DNA of 64,000 nt from CBDBON01 sp965208395 (GTDB lineage Bacteria > Chloroflexota > Dehalococcoidia > Lucifugimonadales > CBDBON01). Below are positions 34,073-43,281 of the stretch, piece after piece. Within the stretch, counting starts at the first letter, position 1, and the number at the start of each line of letters is the position of its first letter. Below the pieces are notes generated by a model that worked only from the letters and a program-made list of their open reading frames with translations, had not been told where the DNA came from and ran no database searches. The DNA is taken from assembly GCA_965208395.1 (NCBI GenBank), contig CBDBON010000001.1:62001-126000 (forward strand), given 5' to 3'. A program made the position numbers and the translations under genes.

Positions 34073-34663
34073 TCAGGCGCTCGGCATCCTCTGCAGCGCC
34101 TCCCTAAGCTTCTCCTCCAGGGAGAGCGAGTCGCCCCGAGGGAGGGCCGCGACCGCCTCCCTCGCCTCCGCCGCAGAGTAGCCCAGCGCGGTGAGCGCCT
34201 CCATCACCTCGCCTTGGCCGGCCACCGCCTCGGCCGGGACAGCCCAGTCGCCCTCCAGCTTGCCCTTGAGCTCCAGGAGTATCCGGCTGGCCGTTCTCTT
34301 TCCCACGCCTGGGACGGCGGTGAATGCGTCGGCGTCACCGGCGCTGACCGCCGCGGCGAGCTCCGACGGAGTGAACCTGGAGAGAACGCTGAGAGCCACC
34401 CTGGGCCCGACGCCGCTGATTCCGATCAGCACCTCGAACGCGAGGCGCTCCTCTTCGGTCGAAAAGCCGTACAGCGACAGGCTATCGTCCCGCACCTGCA
34501 GGGAGGTGAAGAGTCGCACCTCGCCGCTGAGCCGGACCATCCGCTCCGCCGTGGAGCCCGGCACGCTCAGTCTGAGCGTAATGCCTCCCACGGCGACGTC
34601 GACCCAGTCGGGGCCGACCGATTCGATGCCCCCCCGTATGGAGGATATGAGGGACGAGACCAT
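34073..34663 (-). CDS. ruvA: Holliday junction helicase accessory protein RuvA
   Basis: A 196-residue RuvA: an OB-fold domain I (SSIRGGIESVGPDWVDVAVGG), tandem helix-hairpin-helix motifs in domain II (LIGISGVGPRVALSVLS and FTAVPGVGKRTASRILLEL), and the C-terminal three-helix domain III (VMEALTALGYSAAEAREAV) that binds RuvB. It recognises four-way junctions and loads RuvB. It follows ruvC in the yebC-ruvC-ruvA order; ruvB is not in the window. Confidence 0.96.
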   Translation of the reverse strand: MVSSLISSIRGGIESVGPDWVDVAVGGITLRLSVPGSTAERMVRLSGEVRLFTSLQVRDDSLSLYGFSTEEERLAFEVLIGISGVGPRVALSVLSRFTPSELAAAVSAGDADAFTAVPGVGKRTASRILLELKGKLEGDWAVPAEAVAGQGEVMEALTALGYSAAEAREAVAALPRGDSLSLEEKLREALQRMPSA

Positions 34664-34705
34664 ATCAGCGAGTCACCCGGCAAGCCTGCTCGTACGGCAC
34701 GGCGG

Positions 34706-35203
34706 TCACTCCTCGATCACGGTGAGAGGAGAGCCGGCGTTGTTGGCGTGGCAGATCGCGACGGCCAGGGCGTCGGACGCGTCGGACGGCTCCTTCCAGT
34801 CGGGCGGAAGATCGAGAAGGACTCGCACCATCTCCTCCACCTGCTCCTTCGCGCTCCCTCCGTGGTCGGTAACGGCGAGCTTGACCTCTCGGGGCGAATA
34901 TCCCTGTACCTCGATATCGTTGCGGGCGGCCGCGACCATTGCGACGGCCTGCGCCTGCCCCACCGCCATCGCGGATCGAACGTTGTTCGCGACGAAAGGC
35001 TCCTCGACCGCCATCACGCCGGGGCGCCACCTCGATATCACGCGGAGGAGATCCTCATACAGGCGGTGAAGCCGCCGGTCGAGCGGCTCTCCTCTCCGGG
35101 CCCGCAACACGCCCGCGTGCACGAACTTCAGCCGGCCATCCTCCGAGTCCAGGATGCCCACGCCCATCCTGAAGGTGCCCGGGTCTACTCCGAGCACTCG
35201 CAA
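34706..35203 (-). CDS. ruvC: Crossover junction endodeoxyribonuclease RuvC
   Basis: A 165-residue Holliday-junction resolvase with an RNase H fold. Metal ligands are Asp7 (GVDPGT), Glu67 (AVEEPF), Asp141 and Asp144 (PSDASDALAVA). The start is TTG with only a weak purine site (GAGAG). It lies between yebC and ruvA; a family A repeat sits upstream, between it and yebC. Confidence 0.95.
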   Translation of the reverse strand: MRVLGVDPGTFRMGVGILDSEDGRLKFVHAGVLRARRGEPLDRRLHRLYEDLLRVISRWRPGVMAVEEPFVANNVRSAMAVGQAQAVAMVAAARNDIEVQGYSPREVKLAVTDHGGSAKEQVEEMVRVLLDLPPDWKEPSDASDALAVAICHANNAGSPLTVIEE

Positions 35204-35220
35204 CGCAGAACTCTCGAGGG

Positions 35221-35265
35221 CTCCCCCATCTCAATCTTCCCCCGCGGACGGGGGAAGAGGTAAGA
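35221..35265. repeat. Family A palindromic repeat between yebC and ruvC
   Basis: CTCCCCCATCTCAATC lead, CTTCCCCCGCGGACGGGGGAAG hairpin and AGGTAAGAACC tail, nearly identical to the copies at 2840 and 14549. It is inside an operon, so it is not simply an operon-end terminator. Confidence 0.85.
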
Positions 35266-35328
35266 ACCTCCAACCCACTCCGTCCGTTTGCCCGCAGCCT
35301 TCACGGAGTCCCCAGCCGGTTCGACGAG

Positions 35329-36087
35329 TCAGGCGTCGGACTTGTAGCGTTCCAGCGCCTCCTCGGGGAAGTCGGCGTTGGAGAATACGCGCTGGACATC
35401 GTCCAACTCCTCCAGCTCGTCCAGCAGACGCAGCGCCTGAAGCGCGGTCTTGGAGTCCAGCATGATCGTCGTCCTGGGCAGCATGGCCGTCTCTGACGAG
35501 CTGATCACCGCGTCCTGTTCCGTCAAGGCGGTACGCAGGCCCTCCAACTCTCCCGGGGCCGAGTAGAGGTGGAGCGTGGAGTCGACCGTCTCGAAGTCGT
35601 CCGCTCCGGCGTCTATCGCCGCCAGCGCCAGATCGTCGACCTGGTCCTCCTCAGACTGGACGACCACGACTCCCTTCTTCTCGAACTGCCACGCGACGGC
35701 GCCGCTCTCCGCGAGGTTGCCTCCCGCCTTGGTGAGAGTCGACCTGATGTCCGACACCGTGCGGTTGCGGTTGTCGGTCATCGTCTCGAGCATGATCGCG
35801 GTGCCGCCCGGCCCGTAACCCTCGTACACCGCTTCCAACATCTGCGCCCCGTCGGAGGCGTCGCCCGTCCCGCGCTTGATCGCCCGCTCGATGTTGCCGG
35901 CGGGCATGTTGTTGTCCTTCGCACGCTGTATGGCCATTCGGAGACGGAAGTTGGTATCGCTGTCCCCGCCGCCCTGCTTGGCCGCGACGATGATCTCCCT
36001 GGCCAGCTTGGTGAACAGCTTCCCGCGGCGGGCGTCGGTGACCGCCTTGCCGTGCTTTATGGTGGACCATTTGGAGTGGCCGGACAC
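35329..36087 (-). CDS. yebC: YebC/PmpR-family regulatory/translation protein
   Basis: A 252-residue YebC-family protein with the signature start SGHSKWSTIKHGKAVTDARRGKLFTKLAREI and the GYGPGGTAIMLETMTDNRNRT block. Members act as transcriptional regulators or as ribosome-associated factors that relieve stalling at proline runs. The start is GTG with GGAGGAG upstream. It leads ruvC and ruvA, a common order, with a strong promoter just upstream. Confidence 0.96.
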   Translation of the reverse strand: MSGHSKWSTIKHGKAVTDARRGKLFTKLAREIIVAAKQGGGDSDTNFRLRMAIQRAKDNNMPAGNIERAIKRGTGDASDGAQMLEAVYEGYGPGGTAIMLETMTDNRNRTVSDIRSTLTKAGGNLAESGAVAWQFEKKGVVVVQSEEDQVDDLALAAIDAGADDFETVDSTLHLYSAPGELEGLRTALTEQDAVISSSETAMLPRTTIMLDSKTALQALRLLDELEELDDVQRVFSNADFPEEALERYKSDA

Positions 36088-36108
36088 AGTTAACTCCTCC
36101 GCGCGGCC

Positions 36109-36138
36109 ATTCTAGCACCGGGCCCGAATGGGGGTCAA
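36109..36138 (-). promoter_or_regulatory. Strong sigma70-type promoter of yebC-ruvC-ruvA
   Basis: Minus strand TTGACC (36138-36133), 18-base spacer, TAGAAT (36114-36109). The start lies about 15 bases before the GTG, a very short leader that still includes the ribosome site. Confidence 0.65.
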
Positions 36139-36185
36139 AATGGGGAAAATGGTGGCTCTAGGCCATCTACGACGCCCGAGCCCCG

Positions 36186-36662
36186 TCAGGGCAGGCCGCC
36201 GAATTTGCCCTCGAAGAAGACTAGAGGCCGCCCGGCGCCGATGCGTATCTCGTCGACCTCGCCGATGAAGATGGTGTGGTCTCCCGCTTCATGCTGATCG
36301 ACCATCCGGCAGTCCATGGCGGCAAGGCCGCCGTCCAGCAGGGCGGCGCCCCTCTCCGTGAAGCTGAATGAGGCATGGACGTCTCCGGTCCTCCTCTCGA
36401 GTGGCCGCGCGTAGTACTCTCCAATGTCCTGCTGGTCCTCGTTCAGGACGCTCAGCGCGAAGCGCCCCGACTGCCTGATCAGCGTGTGAGAGTTGGCCGC
36501 GTGGCCGACGCACGCCAGGACCAGCAGCGGCTCGAGCGAGACGGAGTTGATGCCGTTCGCCGTCATCCCGTGCACCTCGCCGTCGGGCTGAATGGTGGTC
36601 ATCAGCGACACGCCGGTGGGGAACTTGCCCCATGCCTGGCGGAAGGTTGTGGCGTCTACCAT
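36186..36662 (-). CDS. Flavin reductase family protein (FMN-binding split barrel)
   Basis: A 158-residue protein of the flavin reductase domain family: FRQAWGKFPTGVSLMTT, HGMTANGINSVSLEPLLVLACV (flavin-binding loop) and a late GDHTIFIGEVDEIRIGAGRPLVFFEGKFGGL end. Members use NAD(P)H to supply reduced FMN or FAD to monooxygenases, or bind flavin for other roles. No monooxygenase is adjacent. The ATG has AGGTGA upstream. Divergent from the RAM-domain gene. Confidence 0.9.
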   Translation of the reverse strand: MVDATTFRQAWGKFPTGVSLMTTIQPDGEVHGMTANGINSVSLEPLLVLACVGHAANSHTLIRQSGRFALSVLNEDQQDIGEYYARPLERRTGDVHASFSFTERGAALLDGGLAAMDCRMVDQHEAGDHTIFIGEVDEIRIGAGRPLVFFEGKFGGLP

Positions 36663-36733
36663 TGAGTCACCTCGACTCTGGACGAAGGCGTTGGAGCCTT
36701 TGGATGCTCTCGGAGCCCTCATCTCTTCCGTTG

Positions 36734-36763
36734 ATTATAGGTCGTTCCCCGTAGGATTGAAAA
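36734..36763 (-). promoter_or_regulatory. Putative promoter of the flavin reductase gene
   Basis: Minus strand TTTTCA (36763-36758), 18 bases, then a perfect TATAAT (36739-36734). Confidence 0.45.
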
Positions 36764-36799
36764 GGCTTCCACGGGCTCCACGCCTGGCATGACACGCAA

Positions 36800-36828
36800 T
36801 TGACAGGCTCTCCACTCCTCCTTAGAAT
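36800..36828 (+). promoter_or_regulatory. Strong promoter of the RAM-domain gene
   Basis: TTGACA (36800-36805), 17-base spacer, TAGAAT (36823-36828): a near-consensus sigma70 promoter about 50 bases before the GTG start. Confidence 0.65.
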
Positions 36829-36884
36829 CCCACGTAAGCAGGAGCCCAGCCGGATCTCGCCGGGCATCCCTTTCGGAGGTGAAA

Positions 36885-37124
36885 GTGAGTACAAAGGCGT
36901 ACATCCTCATCGAAACAGCTGTAGGGAAGTCGCGGGACGTCAGCGCGGCGCTTCAGACCCTTCCCGGCGTCACGACGGTCGACCCGGTGACTGGGCCGTA
37001 CGACATCATCGCCGTCGTCGAGGCCCAGGACCTCAACGCCGTGGGCGATCTCGTGACGAGTCAGATACACACCATCGGGGGGATAGGCCGGACGGTGACC
37101 TGCCTGTCGGTCGGGGCGAGCTAG
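36885..37124 (+). CDS. Free-standing Lrp/AsnC ligand-binding (RAM) domain protein
   Basis: A 79-residue protein consisting only of the RAM/ACT-like domain of Lrp regulators: AYILIETAVGKSRDVSAALQTLPGVTTVDPVTGPYDIIAVVEAQDLNAVGDLV. There is no HTH. Stand-alone RAM proteins form rings that bind amino acids and may modulate full-length Lrp proteins. The GTG at 36885 was chosen for its GGAGG spacing. Driven by a near-consensus promoter, so probably well expressed. Confidence 0.85.
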   Translation: MSTKAYILIETAVGKSRDVSAALQTLPGVTTVDPVTGPYDIIAVVEAQDLNAVGDLVTSQIHTIGGIGRTVTCLSVGAS

Positions 37125-37222
37125 CCCCGGCTCTGAACCGCCCGCAACCCAGACTTTATTGCTTGGAACGACAGCGCCGTGCGTGTCCGTGAAGGGCTCG
37201 CCGGCCGGGAGTTGAGACCGGC

Positions 37223-38395
37223 ATGGACTTCATCTTCAGCGAAGAGGACGAGGCATTCCGCCGTGAGGCGGTGGACTTCGTAGACCGCGAGCTTCCCTGG
37301 GACTGGCGCACCGAGGTGGTGGACGCCGAGGAGCCCGGCGACGCCGTCAGAGTCAGACAGTTCAAGAAGAGGCTCGCCGACAGGGGCTGGCTCACGATGG
37401 CCTGGCCTGAGGAGTACGGCGGGTTGGGGGCGCCCCACATCCGCCAGATGGTCTTCAACGAAGAGATGGCATACCGTGGAGTGCCCTCCGGCGACGCCGG
37501 CGTAAGCATGGTCGGCCCTATCCTGATGCTCTACGGCACAGAGGAGCAGAAGCGCTACTTCCTGCCCCGCATCGCGCGGGCCGACATCGACTGGGCCCAG
37601 GGCTACACGGAGCCTGACGCCGGGTCCGATCTGGCCAGCGTTCAGACGAGGGCGGAGGAGGACGGCGACGACTTCGTGGTCAGCGGCTCCAAGATATGGA
37701 ACGGCGCCCACGGCGGCTCTAACTGGATGTTCATGCTCGTCCGCACGGACCCGGACGCGCCCAAGCACCGGGGCATCAGCTTCCTCCTCACCGAGATGGA
37801 CGTGCCTGGAATCACGGTCGAGAGGATCCCGATGATGTGGAGCGCGGACCGGGCGCTGGTAACTCTGGACAAGGTGCGCGTCCCCAAGAAACACCTGGTG
37901 GGCGAGCTGAACAGAGGCTGGTACGTGGGCGCCGCCCTGCTGGACTTCGAACGCTCGGGAGTGGCGAACTCGGCCAGGGGGAGACGAATAGTCGAGGAGC
38001 TGGTGCAGTTCTGCAAGGAGAACACACGCGACGGCAAGCCGCTCTCCGAAGACCCGCTGATCCGGTCGAGGCTGGCCTCGCTGGCGATCGAGGTGGAGGC
38101 GTGCAGGCTCATGTCATACAACGTGGCCTGGATGCAGAGCAGACAGATGATCCCGAACAAGGAGGCGTCGATCGTAAAGGCGTTCGGCACGGAGATGGTC
38201 GTCAGGCTGTACCAGCTGGGGATGAGCATCCTGGGCCTCTACGGCCAGCTCGAACCGGACTCCAAGTGGGCGCCTCTCAGGGGCCGCATCGAGAACGCCT
38301 ACATGGTCTCGGCCGCGAGCATGGTGGCCGCCGGAACGTCGGAGATCCAGCGCAACATCATCGCCACGCGCGGCTTGGGACTGCCCCGGGGATAA
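37223..38395 (+). CDS. Acyl-CoA dehydrogenase family protein, 1
   Basis: A 390-residue flavoprotein that introduces an alpha-beta double bond in an acyl-CoA. It has an N-terminal helical domain, GWLTMAWPEEYGGLG, the FAD-binding YTEPDAGSDLASVQTRA block (about 132-148), a SKIWNGAHGGSNWMFMLVRTD beta domain, and a C-terminal GTSEIQRNIIATRGLGLP. No canonical catalytic Glu can be placed with certainty. It pairs with the next gene; such pairs often form heteromers that act on branched, cyclic or steroid side-chain CoA esters. Confidence 0.93.
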   Translation: MDFIFSEEDEAFRREAVDFVDRELPWDWRTEVVDAEEPGDAVRVRQFKKRLADRGWLTMAWPEEYGGLGAPHIRQMVFNEEMAYRGVPSGDAGVSMVGPILMLYGTEEQKRYFLPRIARADIDWAQGYTEPDAGSDLASVQTRAEEDGDDFVVSGSKIWNGAHGGSNWMFMLVRTDPDAPKHRGISFLLTEMDVPGITVERIPMMWSADRALVTLDKVRVPKKHLVGELNRGWYVGAALLDFERSGVANSARGRRIVEELVQFCKENTRDGKPLSEDPLIRSRLASLAIEVEACRLMSYNVAWMQSRQMIPNKEASIVKAFGTEMVVRLYQLGMSILGLYGQLEPDSKWAPLRGRIENAYMVSAASMVAAGTSEIQRNIIATRGLGLPRG

Positions 38396-38400
38396 CGATG

Positions 38401-38444
38401 GGGAGCGTTCCCATTTCAACCTTCCCCCGTGTGCGGGAAGAGGT
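38401..38444. repeat. Family A palindromic repeat between acyl-CoA dehydrogenase genes
   Basis: TTCCCATTTCAACC lead and CTTCCCCCGTGTGCGGGAAG hairpin, a diverged copy that begins just after the stop of the first gene. Confidence 0.7.
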
Positions 38445-38484
38445 TTGCGGAGCGGTGAGCTAGGGAGACAGTAAGGGAGAGACG

Positions 38485-39609
38485 ATGGACCTCGGCCTCG
38501 ACGAAGCACAACAGATGCTCAGGAACAGCGCGCGCGCCTTTCTGGAGGCGGAGTGCCCCGACAGCTACGTCAGGGAGATGGAGAGGGACCCGCGCGGCTA
38601 CACGCCCGAGCTGTGGCAGAAGATGGCGGAGCAGGGCTGGCTCGGACTGATCGTCCCCGAAGGATACGGCGGGGTCGGACTGGGCTTCCTGGACCTGTCG
38701 ATACTGCTCGAAGAGATGGGGAGGGCCATGCTGCCCGGACCGTTCTTCTCGACCGTCGTGATGGCCGGCATGGCCGTCCTCGACGCAGGCAGCGAGGCGC
38801 AGAAGCAGGAGATACTGCCCAGGATTGCGGACGGTCAGCTGATAATGACGATGGCGCTCACGGAGCCGAGCGCACGCTGGGACGCCAGGGGAGTGGAGAC
38901 GGCGGCCGAGCCCGTAGGGAACGGCTTCCTCATAAACGGGACCAAGCTGTTCGTGCCCGACGCGGGAGCGTCCGACTATCTCGTCGTCGCGGCGCGGACC
39001 GGGAGCGAGGAGGAGGATATATCCCTCTTCCTCGTCCCGCGAGAGTCGGACGGAATCTCGCTGACGCCGCTGAAGACTATAGCCCTGGACAAGCAGTTCG
39101 AGGTTTCTTTGGACGGAGTCGAGATACCCTCTTCGGCGCTGCTCGGCGAGCTAAACGAGGGTTGGCGCACCGTCGAGAAGGTCCTGCAGTGGGGCGCCGT
39201 CGGCAAATGCGCGGAGATGGTGGGGGGGAGCCAGCAGGTGCTCGACATGACCGTGGATTACGCGCAGCAGAGGGTCCAGTTCGGACGGCCTATAGGAAGC
39301 TTCCAGGCCGTCCAGCACCACTGCGCCAACATGGCGACGGACGTCGAGGGCACGCGGTATATCACATACCAGGCCGCGTGGCGTCTGTCCGAGGGTCTGC
39401 CCTCCAAGCTGGAGGTCGCCGCTGCGAAGGCGTGGGTCAGCGAGGCGTACCAGCGCGTCTGCGCTCTGGGCCACCAGTGCCACGGCGCGATCGGGTTTAC
39501 CAAAGAGCACAACATGCAGCTCTACTCGCGTCGGGCTAAGGCGGCCGAGCTGGCGTTCGGCGATGCCGACCTCCATCTCGAGAAGGTGGCCGACGCCATC
39601 GGGCTATAG
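38485..39609 (+). CDS. Acyl-CoA dehydrogenase family protein, 2
   Basis: A 374-residue member of the same family, more divergent than its neighbour: GWLGLIVPEGYGGVGLGFLD, MALTEPSARWDARG in place of the usual TEPxAGSD, and a C-terminal HQCHGAIGFTKEHNMQLYSRRAKA. The altered FAD loop and the pairing with gene 1 suggest a heteromeric enzyme in which one subunit has lost part of its site (inference). The start has GGGAGAG upstream. Its last codons overlap the start region of the giant permease gene. Confidence 0.92.
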   Translation: MDLGLDEAQQMLRNSARAFLEAECPDSYVREMERDPRGYTPELWQKMAEQGWLGLIVPEGYGGVGLGFLDLSILLEEMGRAMLPGPFFSTVVMAGMAVLDAGSEAQKQEILPRIADGQLIMTMALTEPSARWDARGVETAAEPVGNGFLINGTKLFVPDAGASDYLVVAARTGSEEEDISLFLVPRESDGISLTPLKTIALDKQFEVSLDGVEIPSSALLGELNEGWRTVEKVLQWGAVGKCAEMVGGSQQVLDMTVDYAQQRVQFGRPIGSFQAVQHHCANMATDVEGTRYITYQAAWRLSEGLPSKLEVAAAKAWVSEAYQRVCALGHQCHGAIGFTKEHNMQLYSRRAKAAELAFGDADLHLEKVADAIGL

Positions 39610-42600
39610 CCATCAGCATCGCAACTCTGATCCTCAAGCGTCTGGCGGACGACTGGAGGCTTCTGGGCAGCGTACTCCTCGGCATCACGGTCGCAGCCGC
39701 TCTCGTCGCAGGCGCGCCCATCTACGTCCACTCCCTTCAGAGGCTTGGCGTCCACACGGCCATAGACCGAGCCTCCGAGGGCAGCCTGAACGTATTCGCG
39801 TTCGGACCCTACATCTCGCTGGACCATGAGAGCCTAGAAGCCGCCGAGCAGACGGTGGAAGAGGGCATCCAGCGAGACCTCGCCGACATCTACCGAGGGA
39901 CTCGCCGGTATCTGAAGAGCCCCACCTATCTCGTTGGGCTGCCCAACCGGCCGATAGAGTCGGCGGCGGGGCCCGGCCAGGTGGTGGGACGCGGATATTT
40001 CCAGTACATCGATGACCTGGACGCCCACGTCAGCTTTCGCAATGGGCGGATGGCCACGGGCATGATCGAGCATGGGCCGAAGGGTCCGGTCGTCGAGGCG
40101 GTGCTTGGCACGGCACTGGCCGATCTGTTCGGACTCGGGGTTGGCGACGAGATCGTGTTGACGCCGGCGTACGGCGAGCGGACGAGGGTGTCCGCGAGGC
40201 TGGTCGGAATCATCGAGGCGACCGACCCGAGGGAGGAGTACTGGCAGCGGAACGCCAGCATCTTCCTGGAGCCGGCGCCCCTGGCAGAGACCCCGGACGC
40301 CGGCGTGGAGATCAATCCCCAGGAGCCTCCGATCGCTCTCTTCACCACCCTGGATTCGATGGTCCAGGGGCTTGGGGGGGCCTATCCGGGGACTCTCGTA
40401 AACTCCACGTGGCTCATCTTCGTCGACAAGCAGCCTCTCAAGGAGTGGTCGATAGATGAGACACGCGACCGGATCGGCTCCTTCAAGACCTCCCTGTCGT
40501 CCGCCCTGCCGGGAGCGACGACCCTCACCGGAATCGAGCGCCTGCTCGACGACTTCGAGACCCGGAGCTTCTTCTCCAGCGTGCCCCTGCTGCTGCTGTT
40601 GACCATCATGGTCATCACGGTGCTCTACTACCTCGCCATGATGGTAGCCTACCTCGTGCAGAGCCGGGAGGGCGAGGTCGCCCTGCTGCGCGGGCGAGGG
40701 GTCAGCACCCTGCAGATGCTCCGTATCTACGCCCTGGAGGGCCTGACGCTGACCGTAGTGGCCGTGGTGGCGGCGCCGTTTCTTGCGATGGGCGCCATCG
40801 CCCTCGCCGGCAAGCTGCCCTACTTCCGGGAGATAACCGGGGGAGATCTGCTGATCGTCGAACTCCAATGGCTGCCGTTCGCGGCGGCGGCGTTGACCGG
40901 TCTGCTGGCGCTCGCCATCTTCGTCGTGCCCCGCGCCGTAGGCTCCAGAAGCGGTCTCGTCATCCACCGCCTCCGGTCGTCCAGGCCGCCGTCAGAACCG
41001 TTGCTCCAACGCTACTACCTGGACGTGGCTCTCATGGTGCTCGGAGGGCTCGTATTCTGGGAGCTGCAGGCGAAAGGGCAGATAGTGTCCGGGGGACTGT
41101 TCGAAGACGTGAGAGTGAACGAGGCGCTCCTTCTGGCCCCCGTCCTGTACCTGACGGTCGTCGCCCTCGTCTTCCTGCGCCTCTTCCCGCTTTTCGTCAG
41201 GTTCATCAGCGGAGAGTCGCCGCTGATGCTGCACCTCGCGGCCGGTGCGACCTTCATCTCCCTCGCCGCGATCAAGATCGTGGCGGCGCTGCGGGACGAG
41301 ACCGGAGGAGCTGACTGGACAGGCCCGGTACTCGTGCTGACTGCCGCCGCGGCCGTCTACTGGCTCACCAGCAGGGCCGAGGGGAAGGGGCCGAAGGCCG
41401 TGGGTCTCACCGCGCAGGCGGGGCTGATCGCGATGTTCGGGATGATGGAGCCGCCCGTAGCCGGTGAGAACGCGCTGACACCCACGATCAGCCTCTTCTG
41501 CATCGTCCCGGCGCAGGTACTCTTCATGCTCTTCAAGGCGTCCGTACAGTTCGCTCCGGTGTGGGTCTCGGTCGGCCTGTGGCACATGGCTCGCAACCCG
41601 CTCCAGTACAGTTGGCTGGTCCTGCTCCTGGTGATGGTCACGGGCCTCGGTCTCCTGGCCACCACCGTCGGCGGCACGCTCGACCGGAGCCACGAGCAGA
41701 GGATACTCTACGAGGTGGCGGCCGACGTGCGTGTCGGCGGCATGAGCGCGTTTGGCGGCGGCAGCAGGGAGGGGACCAGGGAGCGTTTCCTGGATATCCC
41801 CGGCGTCACAGACGCGTCGCTGGCGTTGCGCACCCGCGGGAAGCTGGGCACCACGGGTCTCGGCAGCTCGTTCGATGTCCTGGCGGTCGAGCCCGAACGA
41901 TTCCACGGCCTCTCATGGTGGAGGGACGACTTCGCGTCGCAGTCCCTGGACGGAGTGATGAGGGCTCTCCAGCCTCTGGTCGGCCCCGACCCTCTCGTGC
42001 TGCCGGAGGAGACGGCCTCCATCGGCGTGTGGGTGAAGCCGGAGCGGCGCTACCCTAACGTCCTGCTGTGGGTCGTCGTCGAGGACTCCAGGAAGATCGT
42101 CCGGACGCTTACCGTCGGCGAGCTCGACCTACAGGGCTGGAACCGGATGATCGTCGACGTCCCGTCGCGCCTCCGGCCGCCCCTCCGGCTTCTCTCGGTG
42201 CAGCTCTGGGAGCCCGGATTCGGCCCGACCGGAACGCCCGGGGAGGTCGTGCTCGACGACCTCCACGCGATAGGTCCCGACGGCGGGACGGTGCTGCTGG
42301 ACGGTTTCGAGGAGAGGCTGGCGTGGCTTCCCATGCCTACATCCGCCGTCTCCATCGATACCGTAGAGCGGACCGACGACGCCTTCAGCGATGAGGCCGC
42401 CGTGAAGTTCATCTTCGGCAAGGAGACCAACAGAGGCATCCGCGGGATCTCCCACGCGTCGGCGGGCGGCCCCGTGCCCGTCGTCATGAGCTCCTCCTTC
42501 TCGGAGAGGACCGGCTATACCGTAGGCGACTTCGCGGTCGTCAGCACGCTGGACCGTCTGATCCCGGTTGCGATCCGGGCCGAGGTGGACCTGTTCCCGA

Positions 42601-43256
42601 CGATGCATCCGGCGGACTTCGGCTTCGTGGTGGCCGATCTGGACAGCACGCTCAGGCACCTGAACATACTCAGTCCACTGGCGAGCATCGTGCCCAACGA
42701 GGTGCTGATGAACGAGGCTCCCGGAGCGGGAGGCGCAGTGCGGGACGCCCTGCTCAACCTGCCGCCCGGGTCGGTCATCCGGGACAGGGAGTCCGCGCTG
42801 GAGTCGGTGAGGCTGGATCCCCTCGTCACCGCCGGCTGGAGGGCAATGGGCCTGCTTGCGGTGGCGATCATTCTCTTCACGGCCGCGTCGGGCTGCGCCA
42901 CCTACATGCTCGCCTTCTCGGGCCGAGGCCGAACCGAGGCCGGATTCATGCGTTCCCTGGGCATGTCCCGCCGGCAGCTAAGCGGTCTGCTCTCGCTGGA
43001 GCATGTAGTGGTCGTGGTCATGGGGCTCTCCCTGGGGACCTGGTCAGGGATCGAGATGAGCCGGCGCATGGTCGCGTCCGTGGCCGTCACCGATCAGGGG
43101 GATGCTGTGCTGCCCCCCTTCTCGCTGATCACCGACTGGGCCCTCATGGGGCCCATCTACGTCGTGCTCCTGGTCGTGTTCGGCGTCGCGCTCTACGCGC
43201 TGGACCGGAGCATGCGCGGGGTCGACATCCAGACTATCGCAAGGCTTGAGGGATGA
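39606..43256 (+). CDS. Giant FtsX-like ABC transporter permease, 1 (non-canonical start)
   Basis: An export-type ABC permease of about 1,216 residues. The frame is open and clearly coding from about 39606: KRLADDWRLLGSVLLGITVAAALVAGAPIYVHSLQRLG is an FtsX-type first helix, parallel to HWRLLSSVVIGVFLASAVMAG of the next gene. No ATG, GTG or TTG occurs in frame before 39855, which would delete that helix; ATA at 39606, overlapping the previous stop, or CTG at 39627 are candidates. Further helices lie at about 325-350, 375-400, 420-445, 475-600 and three at the C terminus; a large outer domain fills about 690-1,070. Works with the two ATPases downstream. Confidence 0.85.
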   Translation: MAISIATLILKRLADDWRLLGSVLLGITVAAALVAGAPIYVHSLQRLGVHTAIDRASEGSLNVFAFGPYISLDHESLEAAEQTVEEGIQRDLADIYRGTRRYLKSPTYLVGLPNRPIESAAGPGQVVGRGYFQYIDDLDAHVSFRNGRMATGMIEHGPKGPVVEAVLGTALADLFGLGVGDEIVLTPAYGERTRVSARLVGIIEATDPREEYWQRNASIFLEPAPLAETPDAGVEINPQEPPIALFTTLDSMVQGLGGAYPGTLVNSTWLIFVDKQPLKEWSIDETRDRIGSFKTSLSSALPGATTLTGIERLLDDFETRSFFSSVPLLLLLTIMVITVLYYLAMMVAYLVQSREGEVALLRGRGVSTLQMLRIYALEGLTLTVVAVVAAPFLAMGAIALAGKLPYFREITGGDLLIVELQWLPFAAAALTGLLALAIFVVPRAVGSRSGLVIHRLRSSRPPSEPLLQRYYLDVALMVLGGLVFWELQAKGQIVSGGLFEDVRVNEALLLAPVLYLTVVALVFLRLFPLFVRFISGESPLMLHLAAGATFISLAAIKIVAALRDETGGADWTGPVLVLTAAAAVYWLTSRAEGKGPKAVGLTAQAGLIAMFGMMEPPVAGENALTPTISLFCIVPAQVLFMLFKASVQFAPVWVSVGLWHMARNPLQYSWLVLLLVMVTGLGLLATTVGGTLDRSHEQRILYEVAADVRVGGMSAFGGGSREGTRERFLDIPGVTDASLALRTRGKLGTTGLGSSFDVLAVEPERFHGLSWWRDDFASQSLDGVMRALQPLVGPDPLVLPEETASIGVWVKPERRYPNVLLWVVVEDSRKIVRTLTVGELDLQGWNRMIVDVPSRLRPPLRLLSVQLWEPGFGPTGTPGEVVLDDLHAIGPDGGTVLLDGFEERLAWLPMPTSAVSIDTVERTDDAFSDEAAVKFIFGKETNRGIRGISHASAGGPVPVVMSSSFSERTGYTVGDFAVVSTLDRLIPVAIRAEVDLFPTMHPADFGFVVADLDSTLRHLNILSPLASIVPNEVLMNEAPGAGGAVRDALLNLPPGSVIRDRESALESVRLDPLVTAGWRAMGLLAVAIILFTAASGCATYMLAFSGRGRTEAGFMRSLGMSRRQLSGLLSLEHVVVVVMGLSLGTWSGIEMSRRMVASVAVTDQGDAVLPPFSLITDWALMGPIYVVLLVVFGVALYALDRSMRGVDIQTIARLEG

Positions 43257-43281
43257 TCACGGCGCCGCACGGGAAACCTCC

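Noticed and set aside
39563..39829. Open frame at the junction of the acyl-CoA dehydrogenase and permease genes
   Set aside because: Product is low-complexity; the coding frame here is that of the permease.
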